A DNA stretch of 22,961 nucleotides from Proteobacteria bacterium UBA664. Its GTDB lineage: Bacteria; Pseudomonadota; Gammaproteobacteria; UBA7966. How positions within the stretch are numbered: position 1 is the first letter of the stretch; every line of letters begins with the position of its first letter. Position numbers and translations under genes: made by a program. The notes below the pieces were generated by a model, which saw only the letters and a list, made by a program, of their open reading frames with translations, was not told the DNA's origin and made no database searches. The stretch covers positions 1 to 22,961 of the forward strand of contig DBNU01000045.1 of assembly GCA_002299125.1 (NCBI GenBank), read 5' to 3'. Shown here one piece after another: positions 16,150 through 22,540 of this stretch.

Positions 16150-16317
16150 ATGACGATCGAACGGGGCCAGCGGCCAGTCGGCGAGACGCCTTCCGGCTCC
16201 AGCCATGCAGACGTGGCGCGGGCAAATCGTCGCACGCTCCTCGTGCTTGGTCTCATCGCCTTCGGGATCTACGCCTACTTCATCCTGCGCCATGTGTTCC
16301 GGGCGGAAGGGGGATGA
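16150..16317 (+). CDS. Small single-helix membrane protein between coxA and ctaG
   Basis: This 55-residue protein has a polar N-terminus of about 25 residues, then ARANRRTLLVLGLIAFGIYAY and a short basic end, giving one membrane helix at about residues 29-47. Small one-helix proteins at this place, called cytochrome oxidase small assembly proteins, are known between subunit I and Cox11 genes in other Proteobacteria; the resemblance here is in position, size and the R-A-N-R/L lead to the helix. The start ATG at 16150 has AGGA at 16140-16143 with 6 bp spacing; ATG at 16144 is an alternative. Its stop overlaps the ctaG start as ATGA, indicating coupling. A function in oxidase assembly is inferred. 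Confidence 0.72.
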   Translation: MTIERGQRPVGETPSGSSHADVARANRRTLLVLGLIAFGIYAYFILRHVFRAEGG

Positions 16318-16964
16318 ACGTGGATGTGGGTCGGGACCGCGAAATCGGGGCTGCCAATCGCCGCACGGCAATGACACTCGGGGCGGTGGTGCTGGGGATG
16401 TTCGGCTTCGGCTACGCGCTGGTCCCGCTCTACGAGATCATCTGCGACCTTACCGGGCTGAACGGGACTACGCGCCGTCTGGATGCGGCTACCGCCAGTA
16501 CCGCCCTGGTGGACGGCAACCGGGAGGTGACGGTGCAGTTTCTTGGGCAGACCAACGGGCTGCCTTGGGATTTCTACCCCCTGACCAAGGTCGTGAAAGT
16601 GCGTCCGGGGGAGGCGACGCCGATTGAGTTCTTCGCCCACAACCGCGGGCGCACCGCCATGATCGGGACGGCGGTACACAGCGTGTCGCCGAGTGAGGCG
16701 GCGCGGTATTTCGTGAAGACCGACTGCTTCTGCTTCAGCGAGCAACGCCTCGGGGCCGGGGAATCGCAGGTGATGCCGGTACGCTTCGTGGTGAGCAGTC
16801 ACCTTCCAAGGTCGGTGAGCACCATGACCCTCGCCTACACATTCTTTCTCAAGCCGATCGCCAACAAGCCCGACGCGATCCAGCGCGGGTTGGCGCTGCT
16901 CAACGAACCACCGCTGCTCCGCTTGGAGCAGCGCCTCTGCCGCAGGAGCGAGTCACCCGGCTGA
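16314..16964 (+). CDS. ctaG: Cytochrome c oxidase assembly protein CtaG/Cox11
   Basis: CtaG (Cox11) delivers copper to the CuB site of subunit I. The product is 216 aa. One N-terminal membrane helix (about 19-40) anchors a periplasmic Ig-like domain. The copper-binding pair CFC is at residues 138-140 in KTDCFCFSEQRL, and the third conserved Cys is C44 in YEIICDLTG, just after the helix. FYPLTKVVKVRPGE is another family motif. The start ATG at 16314 overlaps the previous stop and has GGAAGGGGG directly upstream. Its position between coxA and coxC is standard. Confidence 0.97.
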   Translation: MNVDVGRDREIGAANRRTAMTLGAVVLGMFGFGYALVPLYEIICDLTGLNGTTRRLDAATASTALVDGNREVTVQFLGQTNGLPWDFYPLTKVVKVRPGEATPIEFFAHNRGRTAMIGTAVHSVSPSEAARYFVKTDCFCFSEQRLGAGESQVMPVRFVVSSHLPRSVSTMTLAYTFFLKPIANKPDAIQRGLALLNEPPLLRLEQRLCRRSESPG

Positions 16965-17081
16965 GGCAGGCGAGATCCGGCAAGGTCGGGGCAGAAAGGC
17001 GGACGTCGTAGCCAGTAGGTAATGAGCAGCAAGTACAACGATAAGCACGACCAGGGAACAATCCACCGGGGAGGCAGCAAC

Positions 17082-17966
17082 ATGGCGTCATCGAATACCC
17101 AGACACCGGCCTATTACGTGCCGGATTCCAGCATATGGCCAATCGTCGGGGCGGTGGGTCTGTTCCTGACGGCTTTTGGCTTCGCCAACTCGCTCAATGA
17201 CCACGCCAACGGCATGACGATCATGAACGTGGGCCTGATCGTGCTGCTCGTGATGATCTGGGGCTGGTTCTCGGACGTCATCTCCGAAAGCGTGGCTGGC
17301 AAATACAGTCCGCAGGTGGATGTGAGCTTCCGCTGGGGGATGATCTGGTTCATCGTCTCCGAAGTAATGTTCTTTGCGGCGTTCTTCGGTGCGCTGTTCT
17401 ACGCGCGGCAGTTTTCCGTGCCGTGGCTGGGTGGGGATGGGTCCAAAGGGCCTGTGCAGGAACTCATCTGGCCGGCCTTCGACGCCACCTGGCCGCTCCT
17501 GCAGCTGCCCGACCCAACGCACCTTGCGCCGGCGGCGGGCGTCATCGGCCCATGGGGTCTGCCGCTCATCAACACCCTCATTCTGCTCACGTCGGGCGCA
17601 ACGGTTACCTGGGCGCATCACGCGCTGCTGCACGAGGATCGCCGTGGGCTGATTGCGGGGCTGGCGCTGACCGTGGCCCTCGGATTCATCTTCGTGTATC
17701 TCCAGATCCTGGAGTACGGCCACGCGATGCATGAATACCACCTGACGATGGCGTCAGGCATCTACGGTGCAACCTTCTTCATGCTGACCGGCTTCCACGG
17801 TTTTCATGTGACACTCGGTGCCATCATGCTGACCGTCATCCTGGCGCGGGCCATCTGGGGGCACTTCACGCCGCAGAATCACTTTGCCTTCGAGGCAGTC
17901 GCCTGGTACTGGCACTTCGTCGACGTGGTGTGGCTCGGGCTGTTCATCTTCGTCTACTGGCTTTGA
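17082..17966 (+). CDS. coxC: Cytochrome c oxidase subunit III
   Basis: CoxC is the third core subunit of aa3 oxidase; it has no metal, but stabilises proton uptake into subunit I. The product is 294 aa with about seven hydrophobic helices. Recognisable motifs are FRWGMIWFIVSEVMFFAAFF, with the conserved Glu in the lipid-binding helix, WAHHALL, GFHGFHVTLGA and the C-terminal YWHFVDVVWLGLFIFVYW. The start ATG at 17082 has GGGGAGG at 17068-17074; an upstream in-frame ATG at 17022 lacks support. The 117 bp before it holds nothing I recognise. The gene ends in a 13 bp tail-to-tail overlap with the DUF2909 gene on the other strand. Confidence 0.97.
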   Translation: MASSNTQTPAYYVPDSSIWPIVGAVGLFLTAFGFANSLNDHANGMTIMNVGLIVLLVMIWGWFSDVISESVAGKYSPQVDVSFRWGMIWFIVSEVMFFAAFFGALFYARQFSVPWLGGDGSKGPVQELIWPAFDATWPLLQLPDPTHLAPAAGVIGPWGLPLINTLILLTSGATVTWAHHALLHEDRRGLIAGLALTVALGFIFVYLQILEYGHAMHEYHLTMASGIYGATFFMLTGFHGFHVTLGAIMLTVILARAIWGHFTPQNHFAFEAVAWYWHFVDVVWLGLFIFVYWL

Positions 17967-18238
17967 TCGAGCGCGGGTGCCGGTGATGCGGTGCGTTCCA
18001 TGCCCACCGGCACCAGCCCGTGCGGTTTGATGAGGCCCAACCCTGATGCCATCAGTAGCAGCGCGATGACGCCGAAGGAGAGTGCCACGCGCAGCGTGAG
18101 TGCCTTCACCGCGGCCTTCGAATCATCGCGCCCCCGCGAGACCATGGCGATGCGGCGGAAGGCAACACTCAGACTGATGACTACCATGCCGAGCACGCAG
18201 ATGACGACATATTTCACCAGAGGTTCGAACATCGGCAT
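17954..18238 (-). CDS. DUF2909 family twin-helix membrane protein
   Basis: The product is 94 aa with two membrane helices, at about residues 8-25 (YVVICVLGMVVISLSVAF) and 50-70 (RVALSFGVIALLLMASGLGL), separated by a polar loop RRIAMVSRGRDDSKAAVKAL. This two-helix layout, size and place between coxC and SURF1 match DUF2909 (twin transmembrane) proteins found in pseudomonad cox clusters. Function is unknown. ATG at 18238 follows AGGAG by 4 bp; ATG at 18232 would have about 10 bp spacing. It reads against the surrounding operon, with its stop overlapping coxC and its start lying 12 bp from the SURF1 start. A role in oxidase assembly is inferred from context only. Confidence 0.8.
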   Translation of the reverse strand: MPMFEPLVKYVVICVLGMVVISLSVAFRRIAMVSRGRDDSKAAVKALTLRVALSFGVIALLLMASGLGLIKPHGLVPVGMERTASPAPALDQSQ

Positions 18239-18250
18239 GGCACTCCTGCT

Positions 18251-19012
18251 TTGAGCGTGGGCATCGACGTAAACGACAGGCAACCCAGACCGCGCTCTCG
18301 CCACCCAGTTCTGCCCACCGTCATTTGTTTGCTCTTCTTCGTGCTGATGCTCGGTCTTGGTGTCTGGCAACTGGATCGTGCTCGACAGAAGGATCTGCGT
18401 CACACACGTTATCTCGCGAACGTCGCCAATGAGCCCTGTCGCACGCTGGCTTGCCTCGAGCTTCTGATAGTCGATCCGGATGCTCCCGGTCGGCGAGTGC
18501 TGCAGGACGCGCCACCCTGGTTACCGATGCGCATGCTGCTCGACAATCAGGTGCACCAGGGCCGCGCCGGCTACGTCCTCTTCCAGGCACTTGATACCAC
18601 GCCTGCCATCCTCGTGCAGCGGGCCTTCGTCGAGGCGGCGCCCGAGCGCGGCCAGATGCCGGCATTGCCGGAACTGCCGAGTACCGCGGATCTCGAGGCA
18701 GAGATCGCCTGGTCGCCGGCAACGGGATTGCAGTTGTCCTCGGTCCTCGAGGCGGAGCCGATGGCATCCGGGCTCGTGCGGCTGCAGTCACTCGATCCTG
18801 CGATACTGAAAGTCCTTCTCGGTCGACCCGTAGCGCCATTGGTCTTGCGCGAACTTCCAGTCGGTCAGGGCGGTCCGTTGCGACCATGGCGAACCCCGGG
18901 GAGTGGCGCAGATCGGCATCGCGCCTACGCCCTGCAGTGGTTCACGATGGCCGCCGTACTGGCCTGGCTGTACTGGATGCATCGCCAGCGACGAAGCAGA
19001 TCCGGATCCTGA
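18251..19012 (+). CDS. SURF1 family cytochrome oxidase assembly protein
   Basis: SURF1 (Shy1) proteins help heme a insertion into subunit I. From TTG at 18251 the product is 253 aa. It has the family layout: an N-terminal helix (LPTVICLLFFVLMLGLGVWQ) leading into LGVWQLDRARQKD, a periplasmic domain with LLDNQVHQGRAGYVLF, and a C-terminal helix introduced by HRAYALQWFTMAAVLAWLYW, the conserved Y-A-x-Q-W motif. The only starts are TTG at 18251 or GTG at 18257, with no clear Shine-Dalgarno; the start therefore remains uncertain. It follows the leftward DUF2909 gene by 12 bp, so it either needs its own promoter inside that gene or is read through from coxC. The orphan membrane protein begins 4 bp later. 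Confidence 0.9.
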   Translation: MSVGIDVNDRQPRPRSRHPVLPTVICLLFFVLMLGLGVWQLDRARQKDLRHTRYLANVANEPCRTLACLELLIVDPDAPGRRVLQDAPPWLPMRMLLDNQVHQGRAGYVLFQALDTTPAILVQRAFVEAAPERGQMPALPELPSTADLEAEIAWSPATGLQLSSVLEAEPMASGLVRLQSLDPAILKVLLGRPVAPLVLRELPVGQGGPLRPWRTPGSGADRHRAYALQWFTMAAVLAWLYWMHRQRRSRSGS

Positions 19013-19016
19013 TGCC

Positions 19017-19598
19017 ATGTCTGACACCACGCCTCTAGCCCTCAACCAGGCCCCGATCAAGCACCGGGGGCGGCCACGGCTGGTCGTGGCCGCCGTGGTT
19101 GGCGCCTTCGTGTTGCCCATTGTGCTGGCCTGGGGCACGGTCTTCGGCTTTCTGCCCGATTGGCTATCGGGGCGCTTGAATCACGGCACACTGTTGCCCG
19201 AAGGAAGCAGTCTGCCGCTGGCGGATGCAACCGCAGCCCCCCTCGAGCGAGTCTTTGGACAATGGTCCGTGTTGGTGATGACCACACCGGACTGTATTGC
19301 TCCGTGCCGGCTGGACGACGCGATGCTGCACCGTTTTGCGCAGGCAATCGCAGTGGACGGCGAACGCGTGTCGATCTACCGCGCCGGTACGCACGCCCAA
19401 ACACCAGCCGGCGTGAATGCCCTGCCCATGAGTGAGTCAGAGCGACAGGCCGTTGCGGCACTGGTCAGTGGCACTACCCTGGATGCCCTCATCGTCGATT
19501 ATCAAAGGCGCCCAGTGCTTGCCTATCCTGCACCGGCTGAACCCGCCGCCATACTCCGGGATCTGCGGCGACTCCTGCGCGCCAGCCGAGCGCCTTGA
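19017..19598 (+). CDS. Membrane-anchored orphan protein of the cox cluster with a CxxxC motif
   Basis: The product is 193 aa. A short cytoplasmic lead is followed by one membrane helix (about 22-42, RLVVAAVVGAFVLPIVLAWG) and a periplasmic domain. The domain reads FGQWSVLVMTTPDCIAPCRLDDAMLHRF: a beta strand followed by C93-x3-C97, then a helix, as in thioredoxin-fold proteins. SCO copper chaperones have CxxxC at the same place in their fold, so this may be a distant thioredoxin/SCO-like protein. The second half has DALIVDYQRRPVLAYPAPAE and a final amphipathic helix. A gene of unknown function occupies this slot, between SURF1 and heme A synthase, in pseudomonads. The start ATG at 19017 lies 4 bp after SURF1; ctaA follows by 3 bp. 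Function in copper or thiol handling is inferred. Confidence 0.85.
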   Translation: MSDTTPLALNQAPIKHRGRPRLVVAAVVGAFVLPIVLAWGTVFGFLPDWLSGRLNHGTLLPEGSSLPLADATAAPLERVFGQWSVLVMTTPDCIAPCRLDDAMLHRFAQAIAVDGERVSIYRAGTHAQTPAGVNALPMSESERQAVAALVSGTTLDALIVDYQRRPVLAYPAPAEPAAILRDLRRLLRASRAP

Positions 19599-19601
19599 GG
19601 C

Positions 19602-20612
19602 ATGGTTCAGATGCCCTTGCTTGCGCGCGTAATCCTGGCTGCCACGCTTCTGGCGCTCTTCGTGATCGTGCTGGGTGCCTACGTCCGCCTGTCGGATGCC
19701 GGCCTCGGCTGTCCGGATTGGCCCGGTTGCTACGGAAGACTCGTGCCCCCCACGGCGAGCGAAGCCGTGGCCGAGGCGAACGCCGCCTTCCCCGAACGCG
19801 CCGTCGAAGTGGCCAAGGCCTGGAAGGAACAACTGCACCGCTACGCCGCCAGCCTCCTCGGGCTGTTCATCATCGCCATCGCCTTCCTGCACCGGCGCCA
19901 CCCCGGGCGCCCGGCCGGTCGTATCCCACTCGCGCTGGTGGTACTGGTGATCTTTCAGGGGCTGCTCGGCATGTGGACCGTGACGCTACTGTTGAAGCCG
20001 CTGGTCGTCACCGCGCACCTGCTGGGCGGTCTGACGACGCTGGCGTTGCTGTGGTGGACCCTTCTCACCGTGCGGAGCGCTGGCGTCTCTGCGAGATCCG
20101 GATCGGTGCCCGCGACGTGGCTGACTGTGGCGCTTGCTGTGCTCACGGTGCAGATCGCGCTCGGCGGATGGACCAGCACCAACTACGCGGCGTGGGCCTG
20201 TGGCACAACCTTCCCCGACTGCCATGGCCGCTTCTGGCCAGAGATGGATTTCAGCGCCGGTTTCACGCTCTGGCATGGCCTGGGCATCGATTACGAGTTC
20301 GGGATCCTCGATACGCCGGCACGCACGGCCATCCACTGGGCGCATCGCTTGTTCGCTGTGGTGACCGCGGTCGTGCTGGGTGTCACCGCCCTGCACTTGC
20401 TGCGATGCAACTCACGCGCATTGCGGCAGATCGGGGCTGCGCTGTTGTTTCTGCTTGCCCTTCAGCTTGCACTTGGAGTCTCCAATGTGATTTTCGGACT
20501 GCCACTCTGGGCGGCCGTGGCCCACAATGGCGGGGCAGCCGCACTACTGCTGTGCCTGATCACCGGGATCCATGGCGCGACCCGGCTTGGCCGGGAGCAT
20601 TCGGGGAGCTGA
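19602..20612 (+). CDS. ctaA: Heme A synthase (COX15/CtaA family)
   Basis: CtaA oxidises the C8 methyl of heme O to a formyl group, giving heme A for the aa3 oxidase. The product is 336 aa with eight predicted membrane helices. Conserved features are the cysteine pair in GLGCPDWPGC (C37, C43), a second pair in WACGTTFPDC, and four helix-borne His residues in QLHRYAASLLG, VTAHLLGG, IHWAHRLFA and VAHNGG. The start is ATG at 19602, with TTGAGG overlapping the stop of the preceding gene. It lies 7 bp before ctaB, which makes its substrate. Confidence 0.95.
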   Translation: MVQMPLLARVILAATLLALFVIVLGAYVRLSDAGLGCPDWPGCYGRLVPPTASEAVAEANAAFPERAVEVAKAWKEQLHRYAASLLGLFIIAIAFLHRRHPGRPAGRIPLALVVLVIFQGLLGMWTVTLLLKPLVVTAHLLGGLTTLALLWWTLLTVRSAGVSARSGSVPATWLTVALAVLTVQIALGGWTSTNYAAWACGTTFPDCHGRFWPEMDFSAGFTLWHGLGIDYEFGILDTPARTAIHWAHRLFAVVTAVVLGVTALHLLRCNSRALRQIGAALLFLLALQLALGVSNVIFGLPLWAAVAHNGGAAALLLCLITGIHGATRLGREHSGS

Positions 20613-20619
20613 ACGACTC

Positions 20620-21519
20620 ATGACGACGACAGCCATCGCCCAGCGACGCACCTCCTGGCGCGACTACCTCGAACTGTGCAAGCCGCGAGTCGTTGCGCTC
20701 ATCGTATTCACCGCCCTGGTCGGCATGTTGCTGGCCACACCCAACTGGTTGCCACTCAGCACTGTGCTGCCCGCTACCCTGGGCATTGCGCTGGCGGCGG
20801 CGTCAGCGGCTGCGATCAATCACGTGGCGGATCACCGCATCGATGCGCTCATGGCGCGTACCCGCAGCCGCCCGCTGCCCCAAGGCGGGATTGGCCGTTC
20901 GCAAGCACTGCTCTTTGCGGCGGTCATCGGCTCGCTTGGCCTCTATTTGCTCGTCGCCTGGGTGAACGTACTGACAGCGGTGCTGACCTTCGCCTCACTG
21001 GTGGGCTACGCCGTCATCTACACCCTGTACCTGAAGCGTGCCACGCCCCAGAACATCGTCATCGGCGGCGCGGCCGGAGCAGCACCACCTGTGCTGGGCT
21101 GGACCGCAGTCACGGGTGAAGTAGACCCCCATGCGCTGCTGCTCTTCCTCATCATCTTTGCCTGGACCCCGCCGCACTTCTGGGCGTTGGCCATCTATCG
21201 TCACAAGGATTACGCGCGCGCAGATGTCCCGATGCTGCCGGTCACTCATGGCGTGGATTTCACTCGCCTGCAGGTGTTGCTCTACACGGTGCTGCTCACC
21301 CTCGTGACGCTGCTGCCTTACCTCACGTACATGAGCGGCGCCATCTACCTGACCGGTGCCCTGTTGCTCGACCTGGGCTTCATTTACTACGCCAGCGCAC
21401 TCATGGTGAGTCGCGACGAGCGCATCGCCATCGACACCTTCCGCTACTCCATCTGGTACTTGATGGGGATCTTCGCCTTTCTGCTCGCCGACCACTACGC
21501 CAGCGCGCTGCTGGGGTAG
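20620..21519 (+). CDS. ctaB: Protoheme IX farnesyltransferase (heme O synthase)
   Basis: CtaB (COX10/CyoE family) attaches a farnesyl group to protoheme to make heme O. The product is 299 aa with about nine membrane helices and belongs to the UbiA prenyltransferase superfamily. The prenyl-diphosphate/Mg binding motif is NHVADHRID (N67, D71, D75), followed by ARTRSRPLPQG. The second family motif is YRHKDYARADVPMLPV. The start ATG at 20620 is chosen over the longer open frame because ELCKPRV near residue 18 is the usual N-terminal motif. It is the last gene of the cox cluster and ends 20 bp from the stop of the convergent rpoH. No sco gene follows. Confidence 0.96.
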   Translation: MTTTAIAQRRTSWRDYLELCKPRVVALIVFTALVGMLLATPNWLPLSTVLPATLGIALAAASAAAINHVADHRIDALMARTRSRPLPQGGIGRSQALLFAAVIGSLGLYLLVAWVNVLTAVLTFASLVGYAVIYTLYLKRATPQNIVIGGAAGAAPPVLGWTAVTGEVDPHALLLFLIIFAWTPPHFWALAIYRHKDYARADVPMLPVTHGVDFTRLQVLLYTVLLTLVTLLPYLTYMSGAIYLTGALLLDLGFIYYASALMVSRDERIAIDTFRYSIWYLMGIFAFLLADHYASALLG

Positions 21520-21539
21520 AAGCGCGGGCCGCAGCCGGG

Positions 21540-22415
21540 CTACGAAGCAGGTGTCAGCACCGCGCGCATGCGGGTGAGGGCTTTCTGCTCGATCTGGCGC
21601 ACTCGCTCTGCCGACACACCGAGTTCAGCCGCGAGGTCATGCAGTGTCGCCTTCTCGCCCTCTTCGACGAGCCAGCGGGCCTCGATGATGCGGCGTGAGC
21701 GCGCATCCAGCGCCGCGAGCGCGGCTGTCAGGGCGCGGTCGAGGCGGTCACGCTCCGACTTCTCCTCGAAGGTACGGGCCGGCTCGAAACGCTGGTCGGC
21801 CAGGGCCCGACGGGCAATCATGGCGCCCTCGGCCTCGTCAGCCATCACCGTGCCCTCGAGCGAGAGATCCCGCTGGGCAAGCCGGGCCTCCATATCCCGC
21901 ACCTCCTGCGTCTCGACGCCGAGGTCGCGGGCGATATCGGCGGCCTCATCCGATCGCAGCCAGCCCAGGCCCTTGCGGGCGCTGCGCAGGTTGAAGAAGA
22001 GCCGACGCTGGGACTTGGTGGTCGCCATCCGGACGATGCGCCAGTTGCGCACGATGAACTCGTGGATCTCGGCCTTGATCCAGTGCACGGCGAAGGACAC
22101 CAGGCGCACCCCCCGATCGGGGTCGAAGCGGCGCACGGCCTTCATCAGGCCGACGTTGCCTTCCTGGATGAGGTCGGACTGATTGAGGCCGTAGCCGTCA
22201 TAGCCGCGGGCGATACGGACGACGAAACGCAGGTGCGACAGCACGAGCTGGCGAGCGGCGTCGAGGTCGTCGGTGGCCCGGTAGCGCAGGGCCAAGGCTG
22301 TCTCCTCCGCAGCAGTCAGAAGCGGCAGGGCGCGTACGGCACTGATATAGGCACCAAGTGAGCTACCGGGTACGAGAGGAAAGTCGGTCTGGACAGTCAT
22401 CAGGGCATGGTTCAT
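21540..22415 (-). CDS. rpoH: RNA polymerase heat-shock sigma factor RpoH (sigma-32)
   Basis: RpoH directs RNA polymerase to heat-shock promoters. The product is 291 aa (E. coli 284). Region 2 has DLIQEGNVGLMKAVRRFDP and VRLVSFAVHWIKAEIHEF (about 81-120). The RpoH box QRRLFFNLR (136-144), which separates sigma-32 from other group 3 sigmas and governs its turnover, is intact. Region 4 has the helix-turn-helix LHDLAAELGVSAERVRQIEQ. The start is ATG at 22415; ATG at 22400 is an alternative. A CIRCE element lies 22-48 bp upstream. The expected leader is only about ten bases long, so an E. coli-type RNA thermometer would have to lie within the coding part. Confidence 0.97.
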   Translation of the reverse strand: MNHALMTVQTDFPLVPGSSLGAYISAVRALPLLTAAEETALALRYRATDDLDAARQLVLSHLRFVVRIARGYDGYGLNQSDLIQEGNVGLMKAVRRFDPDRGVRLVSFAVHWIKAEIHEFIVRNWRIVRMATTKSQRRLFFNLRSARKGLGWLRSDEAADIARDLGVETQEVRDMEARLAQRDLSLEGTVMADEAEGAMIARRALADQRFEPARTFEEKSERDRLDRALTAALAALDARSRRIIEARWLVEEGEKATLHDLAAELGVSAERVRQIEQKALTRMRAVLTPAS

Positions 22416-22433
22416 GTTTGTTCGCCTACCCGC

Positions 22434-22463
22434 ATGCTAGCACTCTGTGCGGTTGAGTGCTAA
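22434..22463 (-). promoter_or_regulatory. Putative rpoH promoter overlapping CIRCE
   Basis: On the minus strand, TTAGCA (22463-22458, four of six to TTGACA) and TAGCAT (22439-22434, four of six to TATAAT) are 18 bp apart. Both boxes fall in or at the edge of the CIRCE arms, so HrcA binding would block polymerase. No sigma-32 promoter pattern was seen. The promoter is weak by sequence and inferred mainly from its position. Confidence 0.4.
22437..22463. promoter_or_regulatory. CIRCE element (HrcA operator) upstream of rpoH
   Basis: CTAGCACTC (22437-22445) and GAGTGCTAA (22455-22463) flank exactly nine bases. The CIRCE consensus is TTAGCACTC-N9-GAGTGCTAA, so 17 of 18 arm positions match and the spacing is exact. 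CIRCE is bound by the heat-labile repressor HrcA, best known at groESL and dnaK operons. It lies between the start of rpoH (22415) and the start of the divergent DUF1631-like gene (22541), so it could act on either or both. Confidence 0.9.
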
Positions 22464-22540
22464 GCGCGGGGCAGGTTCCCGTCGGCTGGGCGGGCAAACC
22501 TTTTCGGCCGGATACCCCAAGCCTGGAGCCGTTCGCAAAC

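Noticed and set aside
21520..21539. GC-rich hairpin between the convergent ctaB and rpoH stops as a bidirectional terminator
   Set aside because: When paired base by base it gives only about 3 bp of stem and has no T-run on either strand.
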